A DNA stretch of 64,000 nt, from NCBI RefSeq assembly GCF_900112665.1, contig NZ_FOMN01000003.1, positions 62,001 through 126,000 of the forward strand, read 5' to 3'. The notes beneath the pieces are model-generated. The model did not search any database. It was not told the origin of the DNA and was given only the letters and a program-made list of their open reading frames with translations. A program made the translations under genes and the position numbers. Shown one piece after another: positions 8,300-17,187 of the stretch. The stretch's first letter is position 1, and every line of letters starts with the position of its first letter. The DNA is from Lactobacillus bombicola. GTDB lineage: Bacteria; Bacillota; Bacilli; Lactobacillales; Lactobacillaceae.

Positions 8300-10705
8300 A
8301 TGAAATACAATCAATATGCTTATGTAGAAACTGATTACCAGACACAAGTAAAGGAATTGCTTAATATTAAATTTTTACCGGTTAATTTTGAACAACTAAC
8401 TTTTAGTGAATTATTGACTACAATGGTTGCCAATGTTCTAGCTGAAGTTAATCCACAAGATGAAGACGCCCGTAAAGCTAAATTAACTGAATTTGCCGTA
8501 TCGAGTAGCCAAACCTTGACAGCTTTTCTAACTAATAAGCCGGAAAAAATCTCAGTTGAGCAATTTTACAACGTCGCTTTACAACTATTGGGCTATCACG
8601 TTCAGTACGATTATGATTTAGATAATCCTTTAAAGTTTATGAAAAAGCAAGCCTTACCAACTGTAAGTCAAATTGATAATTCCGCCGACTTGATAGGAGC
8701 TTTTTATCGGTTGCTAAATACTCGTACTAAAAATGGGCAAATATTACTTGATGTAATGGCTGGCAAGGGCTATTTCTTTGACCGGCGAGACAAATTACCG
8801 CAAAATGAATTTGTTTTATTCAATGGCAAAAGTCAACCAGTCTTTGATACCAGTAAAGTCATTCGCGAAGTAGTTTACGTTGAATGTGATCTCGACACAG
8901 ATGGTGATGGTCACTCCGACTTATTACAAACCACCATTTTTAGACCTAGTGAAAGTGCTAAAATGCCCGTCCCTGCACTTTATACTGCCGATCCTTATTT
9001 TGGTGGTGTAATTGCTAATGAAAAGCGTAACCATAGTGTTGATGAAAACTTAACTGATGCAACTATATGGTCTAATCCTCAGTACCAGCCCGCCAATCAT
9101 ATCAAGGCTAAAGCACCCACTAGTAGCAATACTGACGCAAATCCAGCAACTGAACGAGCATTAAATAAAGCACCTTATACGTTAAATGAATATATGCTTG
9201 CTCGCGGCTTTGCTAGCGTTGTGGCTGGAGCAATTGGTACTCGTGGTAGCGATGGCCTGCGCATTACAGGAGGGCCTGAAGAAACTGAAAGTGCTAAAGC
9301 TGTTATCGAATGGTTACATGGTGATCGAATTGCTTATACCGACCGCACTCGAAAGCACGAAACTAAAGCTGATTGGTGCAATGGTAACATCGGAATGACT
9401 GGACGGTCATACTTAGGGACTTTACAAATTGCACTAGCGACAACTGGAGTAGCTGGACTCAAAACGATTGTTTCAGAAGCCGCCATTTCTTCTTGGTACG
9501 ACTACTACCGTGAACATGGTTTAGTAATTGCACCCGAAGCTTGTCAAGGAGAAGACTTAGATATGCTAGCTGAAACTTGTCAGTCTAATCTCTGGGATGC
9601 CGGTGACTATCTCAAAATCAAGCCCAAATATGACGAAATGCAAAAAACTCTGTTGGCAAAAGCCGATCGCCTAACGGGGCAATATTCTGACTTTTGGGAT
9701 GTCCGTAATTACCGCCATCATACTGACCAAATTAAATGCTCATGGATTAGTGTGCACGGCTTAAATGACTGGAATGTTAAACCCAAAAATGTTTATAAAA
9801 TCTGGCAAAAAGTTAAAAATTTACCAATTGAACACCACCTCTTTTTACATCAAGGCCCACACTACAATATGAATAACTTGGTTTCAATCGATTTTACTGA
9901 CTTGATTAACTTATGGTTCGTGCACGAATTGTTAGGTATTGAAAATCAGGCGTATAAACAATGGCCACAGGTAATGATTCAGGATAACTTAGAAGCTGAC
10001 ACATGGCATCAAGAACAAGACTGGAGTAATGATTGCGGTCATGAATCAACTTACTACCCAACCGATGATGGTCAATTACAGAAAGACGGCAATGGTCAAA
10101 AGCAACTTGCCTTTACTGATGTTGGGGGAAAGGAATTTAAAAAGGCTAAAATTTCTGAAAACGATTGGCAAAATCAATTTATTAGTGGTGCTAAAAAGTG
10201 GACCAAAGCCAGTTTACGTTTTACCACTGAAGAATTTATTCACCCGGTCACTATAGTGGGACGACCAACGGTAAAAATGCGAGTTTCATCTAATCTTAAT
10301 AAAGGGCAATTATCAGTTGCCCTCGTAGAATTAGGCGAGCGTAAGCGATTAACTCCCACTCCCCGTTTGATTATGCCTGGAGGGCAAGAATTAGGCTATC
10401 GTTTTGGAACCGATACTTTGCAAGAATTTATGCCCGATAAAGTAACGCCCGCTAAATTAATCACTAAGGGGCACATGAACTTACAAAATTATGCTGATTT
10501 GAAAAAGCCAAGGGCGATTGAGACAAACCAATTTTATGACTTGGAATTTCAATTGCAGCCAACTTACTACAAATTACCAGTTCAAAGTCGCTTATGTCTG
10601 ATAATTTATTCAACTGATCAAGGCATGACCAAGCGGCCACTTGAAGACACAACTTACACAGTTGATTTAACGCAAACTGAAATTAGGTTTAATCAACAAT
10701 CATAA
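8300..10705 (+). CDS. pepX: X-prolyl dipeptidyl aminopeptidase
   Basis: 801 residues, the standard length of lactobacillar PepX (peptidase family S15). The nucleophile Ser is in [10 protein letters not shown]; the Asp is in HGLNDWNVK and the His in HQGPHYNM. An N-terminal helical dimerisation domain and a C-terminal jelly-roll part (from about residue 590) complete the fold. It removes X-Pro dipeptides from peptide N-termini in the cytoplasm and supports growth on proline-rich proteins such as casein. RBS AAAGGAGAAATAC is strong. Monocistronic, with a terminator 24 bases after the stop. Confidence 0.97.
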   Translation: MKYNQYAYVETDYQTQVKELLNIKFLPVNFEQLTFSELLTTMVANVLAEVNPQDEDARKAKLTEFAVSSSQTLTAFLTNKPEKISVEQFYNVALQLLGYHVQYDYDLDNPLKFMKKQALPTVSQIDNSADLIGAFYRLLNTRTKNGQILLDVMAGKGYFFDRRDKLPQNEFVLFNGKSQPVFDTSKVIREVVYVECDLDTDGDGHSDLLQTTIFRPSESAKMPVPALYTADPYFGGVIANEKRNHSVDENLTDATIWSNPQYQPANHIKAKAPTSSNTDANPATERALNKAPYTLNEYMLARGFASVVAGAIGTRGSDGLRITGGPEETESAKAVIEWLHGDRIAYTDRTRKHETKADWCNGNIGMTGRSYLGTLQIALATTGVAGLKTIVSEAAISSWYDYYREHGLVIAPEACQGEDLDMLAETCQSNLWDAGDYLKIKPKYDEMQKTLLAKADRLTGQYSDFWDVRNYRHHTDQIKCSWISVHGLNDWNVKPKNVYKIWQKVKNLPIEHHLFLHQGPHYNMNNLVSIDFTDLINLWFVHELLGIENQAYKQWPQVMIQDNLEADTWHQEQDWSNDCGHESTYYPTDDGQLQKDGNGQKQLAFTDVGGKEFKKAKISENDWQNQFISGAKKWTKASLRFTTEEFIHPVTIVGRPTVKMRVSSNLNKGQLSVALVELGERKRLTPTPRLIMPGGQELGYRFGTDTLQEFMPDKVTPAKLITKGHMNLQNYADLKKPRAIETNQFYDLEFQLQPTYYKLPVQSRLCLIIYSTDQGMTKRPLEDTTYTVDLTQTEIRFNQQS

Positions 10706-10728
10706 TAGTTCTTGATTAAATTAATTTT

Positions 10729-10768
10729 AATAACCGTTAGCTTTTATGGCTAACGGTTATTCTTCTTT
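10729..10768 (+). terminator. Intrinsic terminator of pepX
   Basis: 13-bp stem AATAACCGTTAGC/GCTAACGGTTATT followed by a T/C-rich tail. Between it and 11020 the DNA is AT-rich and I see no gene. Confidence 0.8.
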
Positions 10769-11020
10769 TCTCTTATTTTTACGTGCTAGTAATGTATTTA
10801 AATTAATATTGATTAACTTTAAATTTCAGCAATACCAAAATAAATAGAGCATCTTACGTAAAGCAAAGACTAAAAACATTAACTAGTGCCACAAAAATAC
10901 AAGCATTACCTGCATAACTTTAAAAAATGCTACCAATATTTAATTGACAACTAGCAATAAATATAGCAATATAAACGCATAAAGCGCTTTAATTTTAGAA
11001 ATAATTGAAAGGATAAAATT

Positions 11021-11284
11021 ATGTATAAAGAAATTGGTTACATCGTCCTGATATTTTTACTTTATGTCCTAGCAAAAAAATTTAATAATTGGCCAATTTT
11101 TAAATTCGCTAAAAAAAACCGAGGCGGCTTAATCTTAACATTTTCGATAATAGGACTGCTTTATACTTTAATCGCGTACAAATTTAAATTCAATCATATC
11201 ATGCCAAGTTTGATAAGTATTTTAGTTGTTATTATGCTAATTGGTCTGTTCTACATTTTCAAAGATCATTCAGCCCAAAAATAA
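11021..11284 (+). CDS. Small membrane protein, unknown
   Basis: An 87-residue protein with three predicted membrane segments (about 5-19, 36-53 and 60-80) and basic loops between them (KKFNNWPIFKFAKKNRG). RBS GAAAGG lies 10 bases before the ATG and an intrinsic terminator follows the stop, so it looks like a real single gene. I do not recognise a family; no motifs are visible. Confidence 0.65.
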   Translation: MYKEIGYIVLIFLLYVLAKKFNNWPIFKFAKKNRGGLILTFSIIGLLYTLIAYKFKFNHIMPSLISILVVIMLIGLFYIFKDHSAQK

Positions 11285-11288
11285 ATAA

Positions 11289-11324
11289 TAAAACCTCGAA
11301 GTTAAAGCAATTTCGAGGTTTTAC
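11289..11324. terminator. Hairpin terminator between convergent genes
   Basis: Stem AAAACCTCGAA/TTCGAGGTTTT with A and T flanks. It separates the small membrane protein (plus) from the GNAT gene (minus) and can serve both. Confidence 0.8.
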
Positions 11325-11334
11325 TATTGATATC

Positions 11335-11805
11335 CTAAAATTTTTTAGTTAAGTTAACGAATTCATATATGCCATCATTTGATTTTTGCATTTTAGAACC
11401 TTCTTTTTTAAATCCTGCTCTCTGATAAACTTTAATGGCACGTTTATTGAAGCTAGCCACTGACAGAAGGATCATTTTATAATTGAAATTTTTTTGTACA
11501 AATGCCTCGATTTCTTTTACAAAACTTAATCCTAACCCTTGTCCAGTTAAATCTGGTCTCAATCCTAAACCAATTTCCACCTTTTTTTCTGACAATCTTT
11601 CTAAGCAAAAATACCCCACAAGTTCATCTTTATCATCTAAAACCTGATAATACCTATTTCCTCGTAACCTTGAAGTGATTATTTCTTCAAAATCTTCTGG
11701 GTCATTTTCCATATTATAAAAATCATACTGGCCACTGTAATGCCATTTTCTAGCAATCTGGTCTGCATTTGCTTGAGTTAGCTGTGTTATTTTTTTATAT
11801 TTCAT
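11335..11805 (-). CDS. GNAT-family N-acetyltransferase
   Basis: 156 residues. The acetyl-CoA loop is RPDLTGQGLGLSFV (near residue 85), the Q/RxxGxG/A motif of GNAT enzymes. It is followed by the conserved NKRAIKVYQRAGFKKEG segment near 120-136. Substrate unknown; the length and the absence of a neighbour give no hint. Convergent with the small membrane protein gene. About 285 bases upstream, up to 12091, hold no gene that I can see. Confidence 0.85.
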   Translation of the reverse strand: MKYKKITQLTQANADQIARKWHYSGQYDFYNMENDPEDFEEIITSRLRGNRYYQVLDDKDELVGYFCLERLSEKKVEIGLGLRPDLTGQGLGLSFVKEIEAFVQKNFNYKMILLSVASFNKRAIKVYQRAGFKKEGSKMQKSNDGIYEFVNLTKKF

Positions 11806-12091
11806 TTTTATTATCTTATACTTCTTGATGTAAATTTTATTTAAAATTAATAATTTAATAATATTTAAACATTATTATATGGGGTTGTCAAATATAATAA
11901 AAATAATTAGTATAACAAAAGCCTAAACAGCCGTAAACACAACTAATATTTCGTTAAAAGTGACATTTTGATAAATCTTAGTTCTAGCAACTGTTCTAAC
12001 CAAGCAATTTTCTAAGTTACGGAGGGTTAAATTTAGACCCAAATTTGCTAGCTTGAAAAACAAAGAAATCATTACTTGCATATAGTGTCTT

Positions 12092-12859
12092 CTAATATCG
12101 TTTTTTACGGAAAATCAGATAACCTAGAACAAAGAAAATGATAATGTAAAACATTGACCCGATAAGGATTTGATTATTATTCAGATGAGTTGTTTCAACA
12201 TACATTGAGTAATTACCGAACTGGCGAGTTAAATTAAGCATGTTTAATGGATTCCACTTCATCACATTGACGAACTTATTTGAGTTTAACAAATTACTAG
12301 AAATAGTTTGCCCCATGAATACTAACAAAAAACTTAGAGTAACTACAATGGCATTATTATTAATTAAACAAGATAGTAAGAAAACAAGTGTTATGATTAG
12401 CATTGTCGTAACTAGATCAACCATGAATGCCGTTAACATGTTTTCCCAAATTGACTGACTGTATAGATAGGTCATTGTCCACACTGCTGAAGTTCGAAAA
12501 AGCGTATAATGCAAACAAAATGTATAAACTAGTGCCAGTAAGTGCAAAAAGACATCATACAGAAACAGTACAATGTACTTTGACAAATAAACATAGACCT
12601 TATTAGTGGCTTTATATAATAGAGTTAAGATGGCATTATTCTGAAATTCCATCGAGAAAGTCGTAGTACCTATTACAACCAGTATAAGCATAATCCAATC
12701 AGGTGCATCAAAACATAGTACTAGTAACAGCTTGTGTTCTTCACAGTTCAGCGCATAGCCTGCCAAGATCATCAATACCAATAAAATTATAGGAGCAATC
12801 CAAGCTATTTTTTTGTGACGTAACTTATAAAATTCTTGTTTAATACTATAAAACATCAT
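12092..12859 (-). CDS. ABC-2 type permease, peptide/antibiotic-export type
   Basis: 255 residues with six membrane segments in the usual BcrB / lantibiotic-immunity arrangement. It begins MMFYSIKQEFYKLRHKKIAW and ends in a basic FRKKRY tail. It is the third gene of an ATPase-permease-permease set, 19 bases after its paralogue, with GGAGAA before the ATG. The set resembles ABC systems that expel or resist bacitracin-like or lantibiotic peptides; the true substrate is unknown. No two-component regulator is nearby. Confidence 0.8.
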   Translation of the reverse strand: MMFYSIKQEFYKLRHKKIAWIAPIILLVLMILAGYALNCEEHKLLLVLCFDAPDWIMLILVVIGTTTFSMEFQNNAILTLLYKATNKVYVYLSKYIVLFLYDVFLHLLALVYTFCLHYTLFRTSAVWTMTYLYSQSIWENMLTAFMVDLVTTMLIITLVFLLSCLINNNAIVVTLSFLLVFMGQTISSNLLNSNKFVNVMKWNPLNMLNLTRQFGNYSMYVETTHLNNNQILIGSMFYIIIFFVLGYLIFRKKRY

Positions 12860-12878
12860 TTATTCTCCATCTTATAAT

Positions 12879-13634
12879 TTAAACCCGCCGATTTTTGAAG
12901 AGGTAATAGCCTATAATCGCAAACAAAATACCATAAATCAACGTAGTCACAATCAATTGCATGTTAGTCAAATTGGATTTAAGGATAATCGAACTTCTGG
13001 TCAACTGCTGGGAAATAAAAATCATATTAAGCGGGTTCCACTTGATAATCTTAACCAGTGATGGCAAAGACGACATCAGACCAGCTGAAAGACTGGCACC
13101 AAAAAAAGCTAGAGCTAAGCCAATACAGATTACTACTGCATTGATTTTAACAAGCATGGTCAACATGAAGGATAACCCAATGATGAAAACAGAGTAGATT
13201 ACTTCACCAAACATATTAAGCATAAGAGCGTCTCTCAACGTATGTGCATGAAAAGCTGCACCCCAACTAAATCCACCAGGTACAAAAAGCCAATTCAATA
13301 TAAAAGTGAATAAAATAGCACCAATTGTCAGTATAAAGCCATAAGCAAAAACAACAATGAGCTTGGCCAGATAAATTTTGAGTTTGCTTGAATTTTTGTA
13401 GATTAGCATAATAATCGTATTATTGCTGTACTCCATGGCAAAAAATGCAGACCCAACAGCAATCAGAATAATTGGAATCCATTCGACTGATCCAAAACCA
13501 AATGCCAATGTATTCTTGGTAATGTTTGTTGTTAGTGCACTGTAGACCATCAAAACAAGCATAGTTATCACTCCATACATTGCAACCTTTTGGTGGTAAA
13601 ATTTATAGAACTCTTCTTTGAGACTAACGCCCAT
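12879..13634 (-). CDS. ABC-2 type permease, paralogue of the next gene
   Basis: 251 residues, six membrane segments. It starts MGVSLKEEFYKFYHQKVAMY, which parallels the N-terminus of the downstream permease, so the two are duplicated partners. I choose ATG 13634 because GAGGTAAGG precedes it and it overlaps the repaired end of the ATPase gene. An upstream ATG at 13682 would only read the ATPase C-terminus in another frame. Confidence 0.8.
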   Translation of the reverse strand: MGVSLKEEFYKFYHQKVAMYGVITMLVLMVYSALTTNITKNTLAFGFGSVEWIPIILIAVGSAFFAMEYSNNTIIMLIYKNSSKLKIYLAKLIVVFAYGFILTIGAILFTFILNWLFVPGGFSWGAAFHAHTLRDALMLNMFGEVIYSVFIIGLSFMLTMLVKINAVVICIGLALAFFGASLSAGLMSSLPSLVKIIKWNPLNMIFISQQLTRSSIILKSNLTNMQLIVTTLIYGILFAIIGYYLFKNRRV

Positions 13635-13720
13635 CTTCCTTACCTCTTTCTCGGTCCAGAATGTTAACGACAATTTCCTCAAAGCTAGCCTCTAATGGCA
13701 GTATTTCTTGCAAGTGGATA

Positions 13721-14533
13721 TTATTTTTCAAAAGTAGATCCTGAATAGCAAAAATGTTTTTTTTGATCTATGACTAAGAAATTATTCTTGAGTATAAACG
13801 GAATCTTTTCTTTCTGCAGAAGAGACATTGCTCGATTATTATCTTCCGTGAGTACTTTATATTTTTGTTTACTAGTCTTATTAAATTCCTCAATTGGTTG
13901 GTTAACAATAATTTTACCTGAAGTTATCAGTACCACTTGAGTCATAATCTTTTGCAGTTCACTTAAAATATGACTCGAAATAAGAAAAGCTGTTCCTTGA
14001 TCGGCGTAGCGTTTAATTAACTTGCGCACGCCAATGGTAGCTTCAATATCTAGGCCATTCATTGGTTCATCTAAAATTACTAACTGAGGGTGATTAAGTA
14101 AAGCAATTGCAATCCCTAATTTCTGTTTCATGCCTAAGGAATAACCCTTGGCTTTATTATTAATATAAGAATCCATCTGCAAAGTGGAAACCAATTGAGT
14201 TAGATCTCTTTTATCACGGGCATATAATTCTAGATTCTGTCTTCCCGTTAAAAATGGATAGATAGCTGGATGCTCGATCAAAGCGCCAACCCTTGCTAAA
14301 GCCCTATGACTAGTCTCAGTGATTGGACGCTTACCCACAGTGATACTACCGGTAAACTTCGTCAAGCCTAAAATGGTTTTCATAATCGTGGTTTTCCCCG
14401 CACCATTAGGTCCAATTAAACCGACAATTTCACCTGTCTTAATCTTCAAAGAAATATTTTTTATAATTTTACTTTTTCCTATATAAGTGTTTACATTACT
14501 GACTTCAAGTATTCTTTCATTGACTTGGTTCAT
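13721..14533 (-). CDS. ABC transporter ATPase, C-terminus lost by frameshift
   Basis: 270 residues with Walker A GPNGAGKTT (about 42-50), signature YSLGMKQKLGIA, Walker B LVILDEP and a switch His in ISSH: a complete NatA/BcrA-like ATPase domain. The frame ends early at 13721 after an A8 run (13757-13764 on the plus strand). With one A less, the frame continues with NIFAIQDLLLKNNIHLQEIL and then PLEASFEEIVVNILDRERG, stopping at 13624 and overlapping the next start. That gives about 302 residues, the usual BcrA length. So the native gene probably ends at 13624; this copy is mutated, phase-variable or misread. Confidence 0.85.
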   Translation of the reverse strand: MNQVNERILEVSNVNTYIGKSKIIKNISLKIKTGEIVGLIGPNGAGKTTIMKTILGLTKFTGSITVGKRPITETSHRALARVGALIEHPAIYPFLTGRQNLELYARDKRDLTQLVSTLQMDSYINNKAKGYSLGMKQKLGIAIALLNHPQLVILDEPMNGLDIEATIGVRKLIKRYADQGTAFLISSHILSELQKIMTQVVLITSGKIIVNQPIEEFNKTSKQKYKVLTEDNNRAMSLLQKEKIPFILKNNFLVIDQKKHFCYSGSTFEK

Positions 14534-14951
14534 TTTTCAACTGATCCTTTAAAATACCTTTAATTCATTTTACATTATATATCGTTATACTGTAACACTA
14601 ATATAATATACCAGAACAAAGTAATATGCAACTTGCTTTTAAGTAACATGGAAAACAAAAAATAGATACCAATTAATATGAAATATTTAATTTATAGGAT
14701 TTTCCTATTTAGGAATATAATTTTTAGTTACTGGACTAGTTTTCTTACCATACTCATGTTAAGAAATAGTAAGTGAGCCAATTCTGCTCTCAACTTTATC
14801 AGCTTGCTACTAAAATTTGGGTTTAGCCGAACTTGCCTTGGCTACATATATTTTTACCTTTATAATAAAATTTCCGATAAAAAATAAGTCCTGAAAATTA
14901 AGTAATTTTCAGGACTTATCTAATAATTAATATATTTTATGTGTTGGAGCC
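14534..14951. other. Intergenic region with one hairpin
   Basis: AT-rich leader of the ABC operon with no gene that I can see. A strong hairpin at 14884-14919 (16-bp arms ATAAGTCCTGAAAATT and its complement) could end the transcript of the decayed material to its right. Confidence 0.5.
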
Positions 14952-15110
14952 TTATCTACTACAAATGAGAAGCGAGATAAAAGGATTAATCATTTTGAAA
15001 TCACCATTTACAGTTTGGAATGTACTATTGCCTAACATTTGAGAGTTTTTAATTTTAACATCACCGTTATTCAAAAATGCTTTTGTCTTAAATTTACTGT
15101 TAATAACAAA
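14952..15110 (-). pseudogene. Remnant of a DUF4097-type (toastrack) protein
   Basis: A minus-strand stretch reads FKTKAFLNNGDVKIKNSQML and then GNSTFQTVNGDFKMIN before a stop at 14952. The alternating NGDVKIKNS / TVNGDFKM pattern is that of the beta-helical DUF4097 putative adhesin family. No start codon or full domain remains, so I regard it as a gene tail. Its right border carries a sequence resembling the left end of the IS3 element at 27.2 kb (AAAATGTCTAACTTTTTA). Confidence 0.4.
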
Positions 15111-15212
15111 ATGTCTAACTTTTTATTTTCAAATATATATTTGTTCCATATTAATTGGAATTAAATTATCCTAAATATCCAATTCCTGCAACTGCAAAAA
15201 GTTGTTTAACTT

Positions 15213-15383
15213 TCAAAACTTACCTAAAAATAGTGGCAATAACTGTTTCCAATATTCAAAACCCAAAATAATATTAAGCATTTGCCTAGTTTTATATGGT
15301 AAACTTGCCGATATTTTTGGTAAAAATATAAAAAACAATGAAACTATAATTCCCCAAAGAGCTCTGCTCACTTTGCCAATCAT
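15213..15383 (-). CDS. Small single-pass membrane protein, unknown
   Basis: A 56-residue ORF whose ATG at 15383 has an excellent ribosome-binding site, AGAGGAGGATGCAAAT. The product has one membrane helix (about residues 9-27, LWGIIVSLFFIFLP) and a basic, aromatic C-terminal half ending LLPLFLGKF. It lies just before the DUF4097 remnant on the same strand, which suggests an old stress-envelope cluster. Function unknown. Confidence 0.55.
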   Translation of the reverse strand: MIGKVSRALWGIIVSLFFIFLPKISASLPYKTRQMLNIILGFEYWKQLLPLFLGKF

Positions 15384-15517
15384 ATTTGCATCCTCCTCTA
15401 TTAAGTAAACATTTTACTTATTAAATTGATAACCTAATTTATATAGATACAATTTGATTATCTTTTATACAGCTTTACAATTCATCGAATCGTGGGAAAA
15501 CTCTAAAAGGAAACCGT

Positions 15518-15733
15518 TCAGCCAAATTTTTTAGCTTCCATCTCAATAAATTCTGTAAAGCCGCCCTTTTCTGCTCGTTTTTGGGCAACTACCTTTAAAA
15601 AATGTTCTTGGTCAATCCCCTTAAAGTCCAAATAAGCTCTTAAAACTTCATAAACATCACCAAGCTCTTCAACCAAGTTGGTTTCACTGGTCGCATTAAC
15701 TACTTCGCTAGTTTCTTCAACTAATTTTTTCAT
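15518..15733 (-). pseudogene. MazG-like NTP pyrophosphohydrolase, N-terminally truncated
   Basis: 71 residues that match the C-terminal two-thirds of the MazG-like protein at 24.9-25.2 kb: EETSEVVNA here against EETMEVIEA there, and LVEELGDVYEVL against LIEELGDVYEVI. The EEx..E and ELGD motifs that bind metal are kept. The first 30 or so residues of the family (KLVRDKIPE...) are missing, so the protein is probably not functional. Confidence 0.6.
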
Positions 15734-15846
15734 TTTAAGTTCTTTTATAAAATCATAAAGACAATAGTTTTATCGATTATTATACTACACATTATTTTGT
15801 AAAATATCAAAAACTGTGAAGTTAATTCTTAAACCTGTACACTAAT

Positions 15847-16386
15847 TTATTCAATATCTGCATGATTTTTACGCATAGTCGTCTCAGTTGCACCCACAAT
15901 TTTCATTAATTTGAGTGAAATTGCATCAAATAATAACAAAGACATCTGCTCAAATAATGATCCCATTGGTTGTAACGAAGTAATTTTCGACACTTTAGAT
16001 TGAGCAACTATTTTTATCACTATATCAGCCATTTTTGCTAAAGGTGAAGCTATATCTGTAGTAACTACTGCAATTTTAACCCCATTATTTTTAGCAATGT
16101 TTGCCTGTGCTAGCAATTGAGTCGAATTTCCTGAAGAAGAATTGATAATCAGCAAATCTCCCTGTCTAGTATGTGGTTCACTAATTTCACCAACCACACT
16201 AATAGTAAAACCTAATTGCATCAGCCTATTTGCAAAAGCTCTAATCATAAGCCCTGAACGTCCTGCTCCAGATAGATAAATACGATTAGCTTCTTTAATT
16301 GTCCGTATCAATTCATTTACTTCTTCATTAATTAAAGGATCTGGTACTTGTGCAAGTTCATCTAAAATGGACGTTAATTCACTCAA
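15847..16386 (-). CDS. hxlB: SIS-domain sugar-phosphate isomerase, 6-phospho-3-hexuloisomerase type
   Basis: 179 residues, one SIS domain, the usual length of PHI enzymes. Sugar-phosphate-binding motifs are YLSGAGRSGLMIRAFANRLMQ (about 37-57) and INSSSGNSTQ (about 80-89). The start is a TTG at 16386 with AAGGAAAT upstream. In the ribulose monophosphate pathway PHI converts arabino-3-hexulose-6-phosphate to fructose-6-phosphate. Here no hexulose-phosphate synthase is present, and the gene closes a PTS operon. It probably isomerises a sugar phosphate made from the PTS substrate. Confidence 0.8.
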   Translation of the reverse strand: MSELTSILDELAQVPDPLINEEVNELIRTIKEANRIYLSGAGRSGLMIRAFANRLMQLGFTISVVGEISEPHTRQGDLLIINSSSGNSTQLLAQANIAKNNGVKIAVVTTDIASPLAKMADIVIKIVAQSKVSKITSLQPMGSLFEQMSLLLFDAISLKLMKIVGATETTMRKNHADIE

Positions 16387-16412
16387 TTTAATATTTCCTT
16401 TCCAATATTTGT

Positions 16413-16865
16413 TTAATTTAATTTAGTTTGTAGATTACTAGTTAACAGATCAAGTGGCAATTCAGCCAGATCCTGTATAAATTCTTTTGACTGAAACAAT
16501 TTCATCAACTTACGAAGTATAGTTAGATGTTCATCTCCTTTGGCTAAGGCTAAATTAAATAAAAATTTACAGTCTATTTGCTGCTGTGCATCTTCCATTA
16601 ATCCAAAGCTTACTGGCTTAAGCAAACGAACAAAACTAATTCCACTTACTTTGACCAAATTTGAATCACCATGTGGGATTGCAATGCCCATACCATCTGC
16701 TAGTTTTAAACCAGTAGGAAACTGCTTTTCCCGCTTTATACAAGCTTGCGAAAATTGAGAATAAATACCATTAGCCTTAAGCATTGGTAATCCCGCAAAC
16801 TTAATTGCTGCTTGGTAAGTAGAAATATCAGGTGTGCCTTCATTTACAAATATCTTAATTCCCAT
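16413..16865 (-). CDS. PTS EIIA component, fructose/galactitol type
   Basis: 150 residues of the PTS_EIIA_2 fold. The phosphorylated His is in GIAIPHGDSN (near residue 65). It accepts phosphate from HPr and passes it to the EIIB encoded directly upstream. Second-to-last gene of the operon, 11 bases after EIIB. Confidence 0.85.
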   Translation of the reverse strand: MGIKIFVNEGTPDISTYQAAIKFAGLPMLKANGIYSQFSQACIKREKQFPTGLKLADGMGIAIPHGDSNLVKVSGISFVRLLKPVSFGLMEDAQQQIDCKFLFNLALAKGDEHLTILRKLMKLFQSKEFIQDLAELPLDLLTSNLQTKLN

Positions 16866-16876
16866 TGCGTATCCTT

Positions 16877-17161
16877 TTACTTTGTCAATTCATCTTTGAT
16901 TTGCTTTAAAACTTCATCTTCACCAATACCAGTTAATAACGCCGACCCAACAATTACTGGTGTTTTTACACCAGGTCTATTCAATTTGGTTGACGAAACA
17001 ATTAAATCCTTACTATTAAATGTGTCATCAGTACAATCCATTAATGACGCCTTATCCAAATCAGCTTTAACACCTTGTTCATCTAAATAATCTTTTAATC
17101 CAGCTAACATAATCGACGATGAAGCAATTCCATTACCACAAACTACTAAAACTTTTTTCAT
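16877..17161 (-). CDS. PTS EIIB component, galactitol type
   Basis: 94 residues beginning MKKVLVVCGNGIASSSIML; the Cys in the CGNGIASS loop is the phosphorylation site. I place the start at ATG 17161 (GAGGAAAAG upstream), seven codons inside the longest frame. Small single-domain EIIB as in GatB-type systems. Confidence 0.87.
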   Translation of the reverse strand: MKKVLVVCGNGIASSSIMLAGLKDYLDEQGVKADLDKASLMDCTDDTFNSKDLIVSSTKLNRPGVKTPVIVGSALLTGIGEDEVLKQIKDELTK

Positions 17162-17187
17162 TTTCTTTTCCTCTTTAAACATTTTTA

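Noticed and set aside
15202-15408. 68-codon plus-strand frame
   Set aside because: The opposite strand has a 56-codon frame with a very strong ribosome-binding site and a membrane helix, so the plus frame is a shadow.
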